DNA from: Variovorax sp. MHTC-1
GTDB taxonomy: Bacteria; Pseudomonadota; Gammaproteobacteria; Burkholderiales; Burkholderiaceae_C
DNA length: 64,000 nt
Assembly (NCBI RefSeq): GCF_003984645.1
Contig: NZ_RWKI01000004.1
Location: forward strand, 248,001 to 312,000
Reading direction: 5' to 3'
The stretch's first letter is position 1, and the number at the start of each line of letters is the position of its first letter. Under the pieces are notes generated by a model that did not search any database, was not told the origin of the DNA, and worked only from the letters and a program-made list of their open reading frames with translations. A program made the position numbers and the translations under genes. Of this stretch, positions 40,339 to 48,358 are shown piece after piece.

Positions 40339-41211
40339 ATGGCCACATCCGACAAGCCCGTACGAATCATTCGACCCGAGCAGCTAGGCTTCGGCGAAGG
40401 CAGCATCAGCCCCTCGGATTTCGGCTGGCACATGCTGGCCGACGGCGACTCGTGGTTCTCCTTCGGTTCGCTCTTCGGCAACAACCTGCTGAACCGGCTG
40501 GTCCTCGGGCGCAGCACGCTGGTGACCAGCACCGCGCGTCCGAGCGACACGTTGGCCCGCATGGTCGACTGGTGGCGCGACCCGGCCTTCGCCAGCTTGG
40601 TCGACGGCGGTCCGCAGGGCCTGCGGGCCTGGAAGTTCGATGCGATCCTGCTGAGCGGCGGCGGCAACGACCTGGTCGATGCGGTCAGCGACAAGCGAGT
40701 CGACCAGCAGCTGCTGCGCAAGCTGCCGCCGGGCAGCGATCCGGCTTCGCCCGCGGACTGCATTCATCCAGAGGCCTGGGTGCTGTTCGAGCGCTACCTG
40801 CGCGAGAACTTCCGGCTCGTGTCGCGCCTGGCCGCGGACAGCGCGCTCAACAGCGCCACGCCGATCTTCGTGCACACCTACGAATACCCGACGCCCCGCA
40901 ACGCGGCGGCGGCGCCGGGCAGGGGCCCCTGGCTGCTGCCGGCCCTGGTTGCGCATCGCATTCCGAAATCGATGCACCTGGAGCTCGCGAAGCACCTGAT
41001 CGACCGACTGGCCGGCGTCGTGCGCACGCTGGGCCTCGCCAACGTGCATGTGATCGACACGCTGGGCACCACATTGACACCCGCCGATCCGGACAGCGAA
41101 GGCGACAGCAACGATTGGCTGAACGAAATCCACCCCAATTCGAAAGGCTACGGCAAGCTGGCTGACGTGTGGCGCGATGCGATCGAAGCGGTGATCGCGC
41201 CCGTCACGTAG
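40339..41211 (+). CDS. SGNH/GDSL-type hydrolase
   Basis: The 290-residue protein has the SGNH blocks in order: block I ADGDSWFSFG (Ser38), block III GGGNDLVD (Asn near 111) and block V NEIHPNSKGY (His near 265, preceded by Glu in place of the usual Asp). No signal peptide is visible, so it is probably cytoplasmic. It is co-transcribed with the patatin gene and is likely a second esterase or lipase of the same unit. Its 3' end abuts the acetate kinase remnant on the other strand. Confidence 0.87.
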   Translation: MATSDKPVRIIRPEQLGFGEGSISPSDFGWHMLADGDSWFSFGSLFGNNLLNRLVLGRSTLVTSTARPSDTLARMVDWWRDPAFASLVDGGPQGLRAWKFDAILLSGGGNDLVDAVSDKRVDQQLLRKLPPGSDPASPADCIHPEAWVLFERYLRENFRLVSRLAADSALNSATPIFVHTYEYPTPRNAAAAPGRGPWLLPALVAHRIPKSMHLELAKHLIDRLAGVVRTLGLANVHVIDTLGTTLTPADPDSEGDSNDWLNEIHPNSKGYGKLADVWRDAIEAVIAPVT

Positions 41212-41212
41212 G

Positions 41213-41322
41213 CGCGACCTGGCCCGCGGCGGCTCGCTGCGCAATCCGCCCGCATCGAACGAGAACAGCGCGAACTTGACCGACGAGGAGCCGGCGTTGA
41301 AGGTGATGACGTGGCCGGACAC
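41213..41322 (-). pseudogene. 5' remnant of an acetate kinase gene
   Basis: On the minus strand a GTG at 41322 opens a frame reading SGHVITFNAGSSSVKFALFS, the N-terminal phosphate-binding signature (NAGSSSVKF) of acetate/propionate kinases. The similarity ends after about 30 codons, near 41215, where the SGNH hydrolase gene begins on the other strand. A GAGGG stretch precedes the GTG, and the start is 8 bp after the CorA-like gene stop, as in a coupled operon. The remaining 370 or so residues of an acetate kinase are absent. The patatin-SGNH unit apparently replaced them. Confidence 0.7.
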
Positions 41323-41330
41323 GATCGCCC

Positions 41331-43034
41331 TCAATCGGAGCCCGGCCGCCAGACCCGCATCAGCACCGCCAGCTTGGTGCGAAAGGTGTGGCGCTCGTCC
41401 GAGAGCGCATCCAGAAAGTCCGACAGCCGCTTCGACTTGACCATGGTGTAGACCGTGAGGCAGGTGGTCAGCACGCCCACCACCGCGAACCATGTCAGCT
41501 TGCGCGAGAGCGGCGCCTCGGCCTCGGCCAGCAGGTTCATGCCGAGGAAGCCGGTGGTGATGGTGCCGATCAGGCCGAACAGCGTGACTACCGTGAGCCG
41601 CACCACCGTGTTGGCCTGGCGGCGCAGGCTGTCGGCGTCCAGATACGTGTTCATGTCGGCGATGCGTACCTTGACCTCCTCGTAGAGCGGATCGAGCCCG
41701 AGGTGCGTGGTGCACAGGTGCGACAGCGCGCGCACCTGCGCCTGTTCCGAGATCTCGTGAAACCAGTAGCGGTGCGTGAAGCGAAGAAAGGTCTCGAAGC
41801 TCCTGCGGATCGTGCGCTTGAAGCGCTTGACGCTGGCCACGTCGTGCACGTTGAGCATGCGCAGCGCCTCGACCAGGCGGTCGGAGAACATCAGCAACGC
41901 GGCCTTCTGGAAATGCGCGATCAGGAACAGCAGGAAGTGCTGGTGCCGGAACTGCGCCAGCACGCCGCGGTCGCGGCAGCAGAAGAATTCGGAGCGCGCG
42001 TCGCCGACCACGACGAGCGCTCGGCCGTTGCACATGTAGCGCGTGTTGGGCGCCGCGCCGGCATCGACCCAGAAGCGGTCGTAGCAATACTTCTGCTCGA
42101 AGTCGGCCACGTGTTCCTCGGCGTAGGGCAGAGGGCCGGCGCCGCCGAGGGCCGGCTCGGCCGCGCCCGTGACCAGGGCCAGGCGGACGAAGTCGTTGCG
42201 CGTGAGCCGGCGCGGGTCGTCGAGCGAGAGGTACGCCATCACCGGCATGCGGTAGTACTCGAGCTGGCGGAAGCGCAGCTCGCCCGGCTGCTCCGAATGG
42301 TCGCTCACCAGCGGCTGCATCAGCCAGGCCCAGTGCGCGGCAATGCGCGGCGCGCGGTGCTCGGCCACGTGCGAGAGAAAGGCCTCCCGGTTCTGCACGT
42401 CCGAACTCGAAAGCACGCTGCCGTCGCTGCCCAGCCATTCGACGCTGTGCATGCAATGCAGCGCGGCGCCCTGGGCATCCCAGCCGCCCGGATAGGCGCG
42501 GCCGAAGCGGTAGAGGATCTCCTGCGCCAGCGGCAGGCTCAGGTCGTCGGAGCCGACTTCCAGGTTGAGCAGCACCAGGTCGACGTCGTAGAAGAAATAG
42601 AGGTCAACGTGCACTACCCGCAGCACGACGGGCGCATCGCCGGGCCGGGGCACCACGCGCACGGCGGCGATGTCGCGCCGGCGGAAGATGCGCATCGGCG
42701 AATCGCCGCCGTCGGGGCCGCCGGACTGGCGCCGGGCGCGGCCTTCGCCGTAGAGGAAGCGCTGCACGTAAGGCAGGAAGCTCACGAACTCGTTGTAGTG
42801 GCGCTCGTGGAAGCGCTCGCTGTTGCCCGTGTACTCGTCGATCTCCTCGCGCCAGGGCGAAGCATCGCCGAGCTCGCGCAGCGCGTCCCAGGGGCTGCGC
42901 TGCGCGTGGCGGGGCTGCGTCGTCGGCATCAGCCGCAGGGGCCACAACAGGGCCTGCCGCAGATGGCGCACGGTGGGCGCGGCGACCGCACTTTCGCCCT
43001 CTGTAGCGGCGTCCGGCAGAGTGGGGGTCAGCAT
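41331..43034 (-). CDS. CorA-like membrane protein
   Basis: The 567-residue protein has a long soluble N-terminal part (about 470 residues) and two C-terminal transmembrane helices. The first helix ends in TTGFLGMNLLAEA, which carries the Gly-Met-Asn signature of CorA-type divalent cation channels, and the second is WFAVVGVLTTCLTVY. A helical stretch (VKVRIADMNTYLDADSLRRQ) leads into the membrane as in CorA. The N-terminal domain is longer than in CorA and unfamiliar. The ATG at 43034 is preferred over one at 43103, which would extend over the region holding the PtxS operator. Confidence 0.8.
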   Translation of the reverse strand: MLTPTLPDAATEGESAVAAPTVRHLRQALLWPLRLMPTTQPRHAQRSPWDALRELGDASPWREEIDEYTGNSERFHERHYNEFVSFLPYVQRFLYGEGRARRQSGGPDGGDSPMRIFRRRDIAAVRVVPRPGDAPVVLRVVHVDLYFFYDVDLVLLNLEVGSDDLSLPLAQEILYRFGRAYPGGWDAQGAALHCMHSVEWLGSDGSVLSSSDVQNREAFLSHVAEHRAPRIAAHWAWLMQPLVSDHSEQPGELRFRQLEYYRMPVMAYLSLDDPRRLTRNDFVRLALVTGAAEPALGGAGPLPYAEEHVADFEQKYCYDRFWVDAGAAPNTRYMCNGRALVVVGDARSEFFCCRDRGVLAQFRHQHFLLFLIAHFQKAALLMFSDRLVEALRMLNVHDVASVKRFKRTIRRSFETFLRFTHRYWFHEISEQAQVRALSHLCTTHLGLDPLYEEVKVRIADMNTYLDADSLRRQANTVVRLTVVTLFGLIGTITTGFLGMNLLAEAEAPLSRKLTWFAVVGVLTTCLTVYTMVKSKRLSDFLDALSDERHTFRTKLAVLMRVWRPGSD

Positions 43035-43084
43035 CGGGCGAGTGTAGGCAGAAGGCTCGCTAGGGGAAATCCCTGATGTGATGC

Positions 43085-43098
43085 TGAAACCGGTTTCA
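43085..43098. promoter_or_regulatory. PtxS operator upstream of the kgu operon
   Basis: TGAAACCGGTTTCA is a perfect 14-bp palindrome identical to the PtxS binding site described for Pseudomonas 2-ketogluconate genes. It lies 97 bp before kguE, and the operon encodes a PtxS-like repressor, so operon autoregulation relieved by 2-ketogluconate is expected. Confidence 0.85.
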
Positions 43099-43126
43099 TA
43101 CACTTCGTTCGCTCGCGCCGAAGTCC

Positions 43127-43186
43127 TGTTCCCTCACCGGGGCAACACCAGCGGCCCCGCAAAGCCGGTTCCGCGGTGTTCCTGGA
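43127..43186. repeat. Dispersed repeat (second family), copy between PtxS operator and kguE
   Basis: About 60 bp (CCTCACCGGGGCAACACCAG, then GCAAAGCCGGTTCCGCGGTG) match the inverted block at 25496-25555. The unit lies between the operator and the kguE Shine-Dalgarno (GGAGG), so it forms the 5' leader of the operon. Confidence 0.8.
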
Positions 43187-43195
43187 AGGAGGCAC

Positions 43196-43933
43196 ATGAA
43201 CGTCCTGATTTCTTTGTCGTCCTTCGGCGCGGCCGAGGTAGGGCGGCATGGTCAGCCCTGGTGCGCGCAACTGGCCATGGCAGCCGGCGCCGACAGCGTC
43301 GAGGTGCGCGGCGAGCTGCTGCGTGACCCCGCGGCCGAGCTGCCTGCGCTCGCGGGCCTCGCCTCGGTCTACTCGAGCCCCGAAGGTCTCTGCGCCGAAG
43401 GCGGCTGGCTCGACAGCGCCGCACTCGCCCGTGGCCTCGCTGCCGCGACCACGCTGGGCGCGCGCCGGCTCAAGATGTCGATCGGGGACTTTCGCGCGTC
43501 CTCGCACAGCGCGCTGGCCGGCCTGCGCGCGCAGCTCGCCGAAACGCCGATCGAGCTCGTGATCGAGAACGACCAGACCGTGGCGGCCGGCACGCTGCCC
43601 GCGCTGCAAAGCTTCTTCGATGCAGTCGACAATGCCGGGCTCGATCTCGGCATGACCTTCGACATGGGCAACTGGCACTGGCTCGGCGAATGCCCGCTGC
43701 AGGCGGCAGAAGCACTGGCCTCGCGTGTGCGCTACGTGCATTGCAAGGGGGTGCAGCGCTTGGCGGCCAAATGGGTCGCGGTGCCGCTGGCCGAATCCGC
43801 GGCGCCCTGGCGCGCCGTGCTGCGCGCCTTGCCGGCCGAGGTGCCGCACGCGATCGAATACCCTCTGGTCGGCGACGATTTGCTCGCCATCACGCGCGAC
43901 CAGGTCGCGTATATCCGGGCATTGCGAACATGA
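43196..43933 (+). CDS. kguE: Sugar phosphate isomerase/epimerase, KguE-like
   Basis: The 245-residue protein is a xylose-isomerase-like TIM barrel. Metal-ligand-type motifs are ELVIENDQT (Glu), GMTFDMGNWHW (Asp and His) and YVHCKG (His), as in this superfamily. In Pseudomonas the kgu operon starts with such an epimerase gene of undefined role. A strong Shine-Dalgarno (AAGGAGG) precedes the ATG. Its stop overlaps the kinase start by 4 bp. Confidence 0.85.
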   Translation: MNVLISLSSFGAAEVGRHGQPWCAQLAMAAGADSVEVRGELLRDPAAELPALAGLASVYSSPEGLCAEGGWLDSAALARGLAAATTLGARRLKMSIGDFRASSHSALAGLRAQLAETPIELVIENDQTVAAGTLPALQSFFDAVDNAGLDLGMTFDMGNWHWLGECPLQAAEALASRVRYVHCKGVQRLAAKWVAVPLAESAAPWRAVLRALPAEVPHAIEYPLVGDDLLAITRDQVAYIRALRT

Positions 43934-44880
43934 CAAACCCAGCCTTCGACGTCGCGCTCTTCGGCGAGGCCATGCTCTTGCTGGTGGCCGACCGGCCGGG
44001 ACCGATCGAGAACGCCACCGCCTTCCACAAGCGCACCGCCGGTGCCGAAACCAATGTGGCGATCGGCCTCGCGCGCTTGGGCCTCAAGGTGGGCTGGGCC
44101 AGCCGGCTCGGCGCCGATTCGATGGGCCGCTCGCTGTTGGCCACCATGCAGGGCGAAGGCATCGATTGCTCGCATGTGATCAGCGACGCCACGCAGCGCA
44201 CCGGCCTCCAGTTCAAGGGTCGCGTGACCGACGGCAGCGACCCGCCGATGGAATACCACCGCAAGGGCTCGGCCGCGAGCCACATGAGCCCGGCCGACGT
44301 CGACGAGGCCTGGCTGTGCTCGGCGCGGCACCTGCATGCGACCGGGGTGTTCGCGGCCATCTCCGACACCAGCCTGCAGGCCGCGATCAAGAGCATGGAG
44401 GTGATGCGCGCGGCGGGCCGCACGATTTCCTTCGACCCCAACCTGCGGCCCACGCTGTGGGCGTCGACCGATGTGATGCGGCGCGCGATCAACGACCTGG
44501 CGGCACGTGCCGACTGGGTGCTGCCCGGCATGGAAGAGGGCCTGCTGCTCACCGGCGAGAAAACGCCCGAGGGCGTGGCACATTTTTACCGGCAGCGCGG
44601 CGCGAAGCTGGTGGTGGTCAAGCTCGGCGCCGAGGGCGCCTACTATGACGGCGATGCGGCCGGCACCGGCCGCGTCGAAGGTTTCCCGGTCAAGCAAGTG
44701 GTCGACACCGTGGGCGCCGGCGACGGCTTCGCGGTCGGCGTGATCAGCGCGCTGCTGGAAGGCAAGACCGTGCCTGAGGCGGTGCGGCGTGCTGCCTGGA
44801 TCGGCGCCCGTGCCGTGCAGGTGCTCGGCGACACCGAGGGCCTGCCGACGCGGGCGCAATTGAACGAAGCGAGGTTGTGA
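43930..44880 (+). CDS. kguK: 2-ketogluconate kinase (PfkB family)
   Basis: The 316-residue PfkB-family kinase has the N-terminal GEAMLLLVADRPG, the substrate region KRTAGAETNVAIGLARLG, and the C-terminal anion hole/catalytic motif DTVGAGDGFAVG with the catalytic Asp. Context places it as KguK, which phosphorylates 2-ketogluconate at C6. By sequence alone a 2-keto-3-deoxygluconate kinase (KdgK) is an equally close alternative. It overlaps kguE by 4 bp and kguD by 1 bp. Confidence 0.85.
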   Translation: MTNPAFDVALFGEAMLLLVADRPGPIENATAFHKRTAGAETNVAIGLARLGLKVGWASRLGADSMGRSLLATMQGEGIDCSHVISDATQRTGLQFKGRVTDGSDPPMEYHRKGSAASHMSPADVDEAWLCSARHLHATGVFAAISDTSLQAAIKSMEVMRAAGRTISFDPNLRPTLWASTDVMRRAINDLAARADWVLPGMEEGLLLTGEKTPEGVAHFYRQRGAKLVVVKLGAEGAYYDGDAAGTGRVEGFPVKQVVDTVGAGDGFAVGVISALLEGKTVPEAVRRAAWIGARAVQVLGDTEGLPTRAQLNEARL

Positions 44881-45863
44881 TGCGCAAGAAGATCCTGGTC
44901 TTTCGCGAACTGCCAGACGACCAGTTGGCACGCCTGCAGGCGGTGCACGAGGTCACGGTCGCCAACCCGCGCATCGCGGCCGAGCGCGAGGCCTTCGAGG
45001 CCGCGCTGCCGCTGGCTCAGGGCCTGATCGGTTCGAGTTATCCGGTGGACGATGCGCTGCTCGAACGCACGCCCCAGCTCGAAGTGATCTCCAGTGTCTC
45101 GGTCGGCGTCGACAACTACGCGCTGGCCGTCCTGCATGCGCGCGGCATCATGCTGTGCCACACGCCCGGCGTGCTCGACGAGACGGTGGCCGACACCGTC
45201 TTCGCGCTCCTCATGGCGACCAGCCGCCGCGTGGTCGAGCTCTCCAACCTTGTGCGCGAGGGCCGCTGGTCCGAGAACATCGGCGAGGACCTGTTCGGCT
45301 TCGACGTGCACGGCAAGACGCTGGGCCTGCTGGGTTTCGGCCGCATCGGCCAGGCCATCGCGCGCCGCGCCGCTCTGGGCTTCGGCATGCCGGTGCTCTA
45401 TCACGCGAGGCGCCCGGTCGACCTGGCCGTGCAGTCGCCCGAGCTGGTGGGGCGCGCGATGCACACGCCGCTCGATGAGCTGCTGGAACGCGCCGACTTC
45501 GTGGTCGCGATGCTGCCGCTCGCGGACAGCACGCGCGGCATGATCGACGAGCGCGTGTTCGGTCTCATGAAGCCGGGCGCCATCTTCATCAACGGCGGCC
45601 GCGGTGCCACCGTGCAGGAACACGCGCTGCTCGCCGCGCTCGACCAGGGCAGCTTGCGCGCCGCCGGCCTCGACGTGTTCGCGACCGAGCCGCTGCCTTT
45701 GGATTCGCCCTTGCGCACCCATCCGCGCGTGACGCCGCTGCCGCACATCGGCTCGGCCACGCACGAGACGCGGCATGCGATGGCCGAGCTGGCCACCACC
45801 AACCTGCTGCAGGCCCTGGCCGGCGAGCGGCCGGCGGCGGTTTACGACACGGCCTTCGCCTGA
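44880..45863 (+). CDS. kguD: 2-hydroxyacid dehydrogenase, probable 2-keto-6-phosphogluconate reductase
   Basis: The 327-residue D-isomer-specific 2-hydroxyacid dehydrogenase has the NAD(P)-binding motif GLLGFGRIGQAIA, HARRP with the cofactor phosphate-binding Arg pair, and the catalytic residues: Arg in NGGRGA, Glu in ATEPLP and His in LPHIGSATHETR. In the kgu pathway KguD reduces 2-keto-6-phosphogluconate to 6-phosphogluconate. GhrB-like glyoxylate/2-ketogluconate reductase is the alternative on sequence alone. The start ATG shares one base with the kguK stop. Confidence 0.85.
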   Translation: MRKKILVFRELPDDQLARLQAVHEVTVANPRIAAEREAFEAALPLAQGLIGSSYPVDDALLERTPQLEVISSVSVGVDNYALAVLHARGIMLCHTPGVLDETVADTVFALLMATSRRVVELSNLVREGRWSENIGEDLFGFDVHGKTLGLLGFGRIGQAIARRAALGFGMPVLYHARRPVDLAVQSPELVGRAMHTPLDELLERADFVVAMLPLADSTRGMIDERVFGLMKPGAIFINGGRGATVQEHALLAALDQGSLRAAGLDVFATEPLPLDSPLRTHPRVTPLPHIGSATHETRHAMAELATTNLLQALAGERPAAVYDTAFA

Positions 45864-45877
45864 ATTTGCGATCGCCC

Positions 45878-46903
45878 ATGCAGCGCCCGGTCAAAGCAAC
45901 GATTGCGGACGTCGCCAGGATGGCGGGCGTCTCCAAGGCCACCGTTTCGCGCTTCCTCAACCACCGCGAACGCCTGCTGAGCCCCGACATCGCGGCGCGC
46001 GTCGAGGCCGCGGTCGCGCAGCTGGCCTACACGCCGAGCCCGATGGCGCAGGCGCTGAGCCACGGCCGCTCGCGCCTGATCGGCCTGGTCGTGGCCGACA
46101 TCACCAACCCCTACTCGGTCGCGGTGCTGCGCGGCGCCGAGAAGACCTGCCAGGACGCCGGCTACCTGGTGATGCTGTTCAACCTCGGCAACGACATCGA
46201 CCGCGAGCGCGAGGCCATCGATGCGCTCGCCGGCTACCAGGTGGACGGCTTCATCCTCAACACGCTGGGCCGCGGCGCCGGCCTGGTCGATGTCGACGCG
46301 CTGCACGGCAAGCCGGCGGTGCTGGTGGATCGCCGCCATCCCGGCATGCACACCGACTTCGTATCGCTGGACAACCCGGCGGCGATGCAGGCCGCCTGCG
46401 GCCATCTGGTCGAGGGCGGCTATCGCGAGCTGCTCTACATCACCGAGCCGCAGAAGGGCGTGAGCTCGCGGCGCGAACGCACCGCCGCCTTCGGCGACTG
46501 CATCGCGGCGAACGAACCAGGCGTCGCGGGAGACGTGTTCGAGAGCACCGGCGACGACAGCGAGGCGCTCGATGCCGCGCTGCGCGCCCTGCACAAGCGC
46601 GCCAAGCGCGGGCGCCGCGCGGCTGTGCTGGCCGGCAATGCAGTCGTGACCTTGCGCGTGGCCTCGGCGATGGCGCGCCTGGGCTGGCGCTTCGGCGAGG
46701 AACTCGGTTTCGTCGGCTTCGACGATCCCGAATGGGCGCCCTTGATCGGGCCGGGTCTCAGCACCATCGCGCAGCCGACCGATGCGATCGGGCGTGCCGC
46801 GGCGACCTGTCTGATCGAGCGCCTGCGCGGCCTCGAAGGCCCCCCGCGGCAATTGCTGCTGCCCGGCGAGCTGGTGGTGCGGGGTTCGTCCGCCCCGGCC
46901 TGA
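45878..46903 (+). CDS. ptxS: LacI family repressor, PtxS-like
   Basis: The 341-residue regulator has the LacI helix-turn-helix and hinge (TIADVARMAGVSKATVSRFL, then MAQALSHGRSRLIGLVVADI) and a periplasmic-binding-like effector domain. ITNPYSVAVLRGAEKTCQDA and FILNTLGRGAG resemble PtxS of Pseudomonas. The ATG at 45878 gives a standard N-terminus. It is the last gene of the kgu operon, and an exact PtxS operator precedes the operon, so the likely effector is 2-ketogluconate. Confidence 0.87.
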   Translation: MQRPVKATIADVARMAGVSKATVSRFLNHRERLLSPDIAARVEAAVAQLAYTPSPMAQALSHGRSRLIGLVVADITNPYSVAVLRGAEKTCQDAGYLVMLFNLGNDIDREREAIDALAGYQVDGFILNTLGRGAGLVDVDALHGKPAVLVDRRHPGMHTDFVSLDNPAAMQAACGHLVEGGYRELLYITEPQKGVSSRRERTAAFGDCIAANEPGVAGDVFESTGDDSEALDAALRALHKRAKRGRRAAVLAGNAVVTLRVASAMARLGWRFGEELGFVGFDDPEWAPLIGPGLSTIAQPTDAIGRAAATCLIERLRGLEGPPRQLLLPGELVVRGSSAPA

Positions 46904-47024
46904 CCATTCGTTCGTGCGCGGCGTCGTTCCGCCGGAAACGCGCGACTTCGCGACGCATTGGCGGCTTCCGGCTGCCAGCACCTGCTCCTACAGTTTCTTC
47001 ATCCAAACGATGAGGAGATGCTCG

Positions 47025-48209
47025 ATGAGCCCGCAAGACATCCGCAAGGTCCTGGTGCTGGGCGCCGGCAAGGTCGGCAGCACGGTGGCCGACATGGTGG
47101 CCGAGTACCACCACCTGCCGGTCACGCTCGCGGACCGCACGCATGCCCATGCCGAGCCCGGCGACCGGCTGGTCGAGCGCATCGTGCTGGACGTGGAAGA
47201 GGACGCGGCGCTCGCGGCCGTGCTGGCGGGGCACCAGGTCGTGATCAACGCCTTGCCCTTCTACGTCACGGTGCGCGTCGCCACGGCTGCGCGGGCGCAG
47301 GGCGTGCACTACTTCGATCTCACGGAGGACGTGTCGGCTACCAGCGCCATCCGTGCGCTGGCCGAGGATGCATCCACCGTGCTGATGCCGCAGTGCGGGC
47401 TGGCACCGGGCGTGATCGGCATGCTCGGCATGCAACTGGCCGGCCGCTTCGAAACGCTGCATGACCTGCATCTGCGCGTCGGCGCGCTGACGCGCCATGC
47501 CACCAACCGGCTGCGCTACAACTTCACATGGAGCATCGACGGCCTGATCAACGAGTACTGCAACCCGTGCGCCGCTGTCGTGCAGGGCCGGCCGGTGTCG
47601 CTGCAGCCGCTGGAAGGGCACGAGACCCTGGTGCTCGACGGCGAGGCCTTCGAGGCCTTCAACACCTCGGGCGGGCTGGGCACGCTCGGCGAGACGCTCG
47701 CTGGCCGCGTACGCAACCTCGACTACAAGTCCCTTCGCTACCCAGGCCACCGCGATGCGATGGACTTCCTGCTGCACGACCTGCGCTTGGTCGAGCGCCG
47801 CGACCTGCTGCGCCAGGTGCTGGAACACGCCGTTCCCCACAGCCGGGAAGACGTGGTCATCGTGTTCGCATCGGCATCGGGCGAGCGGGGCGGGCGCTTC
47901 GAGCAGCAGACCCGCCTGGCCCGCATCGACGGCGGCCGGCTGCGCGGCGTGGACCGCACCGCGATCGAGCTGGCCACGGCCGCCGGAGTGGTCGGCGTGT
48001 TCGAGCTGCTGCACACCGGCCGGCTGCCGTCGCATGGCTTCGTGGGGCAGGAGCAGGTTTCGCTCGAAGCCTTTCTGTCCACGCGAGTCGGCGATTGCTA
48101 TGCCGCGCTGGGCGACACCAAGACCGCCGCGCCAACGGCGCCCGCGGTGCCGCATCGGGCGCTTCGTGCAGGCAGGCGCGTGCGCAGCAACTCCGCGAAG
48201 CAGACGTAG
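47025..48209 (+). CDS. Saccharopine dehydrogenase family protein
   Basis: The 394-residue protein has an N-terminal Rossmann fold (KVLVLGAGKVGSTVADM), VVINALPFYVTVRVATAA, HYFDLTEDV and LMPQCGLAPGVIGMLG, which are the family's cofactor and substrate segments, then the inserted C-terminal domain (NFTWSIDGLINEYCNP). Members act on lysine-derived or carboxylated amine substrates; which applies here is not clear. The ATG at 47025 follows GAGGAG with good spacing. It is downstream of ptxS after 121 bp and may be separate. Confidence 0.85.
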   Translation: MSPQDIRKVLVLGAGKVGSTVADMVAEYHHLPVTLADRTHAHAEPGDRLVERIVLDVEEDAALAAVLAGHQVVINALPFYVTVRVATAARAQGVHYFDLTEDVSATSAIRALAEDASTVLMPQCGLAPGVIGMLGMQLAGRFETLHDLHLRVGALTRHATNRLRYNFTWSIDGLINEYCNPCAAVVQGRPVSLQPLEGHETLVLDGEAFEAFNTSGGLGTLGETLAGRVRNLDYKSLRYPGHRDAMDFLLHDLRLVERRDLLRQVLEHAVPHSREDVVIVFASASGERGGRFEQQTRLARIDGGRLRGVDRTAIELATAAGVVGVFELLHTGRLPSHGFVGQEQVSLEAFLSTRVGDCYAALGDTKTAAPTAPAVPHRALRAGRRVRSNSAKQT

Positions 48210-48358
48210 AGGGCCGGGGTCGATTGTTGGTGAAGAGGAAACGGTGAGCTTCCGCCGGGCGCCTTCGGCGCTGCCGATGCGGCTTCAAACTCGCCACCTT
48301 GCACTGCAACAAGCCTCGGCACATGACGCCGGGGCTCCCTTCCAAGGCTTCTCCACCC

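Noticed and set aside
36784..41211. The patatin-SGNH pair as a CBASS-type anti-phage system
   Set aside because: No nucleotide cyclase or other signalling partner is present, and the patatin is a large multi-spanning protein unlike the small CapV effectors.
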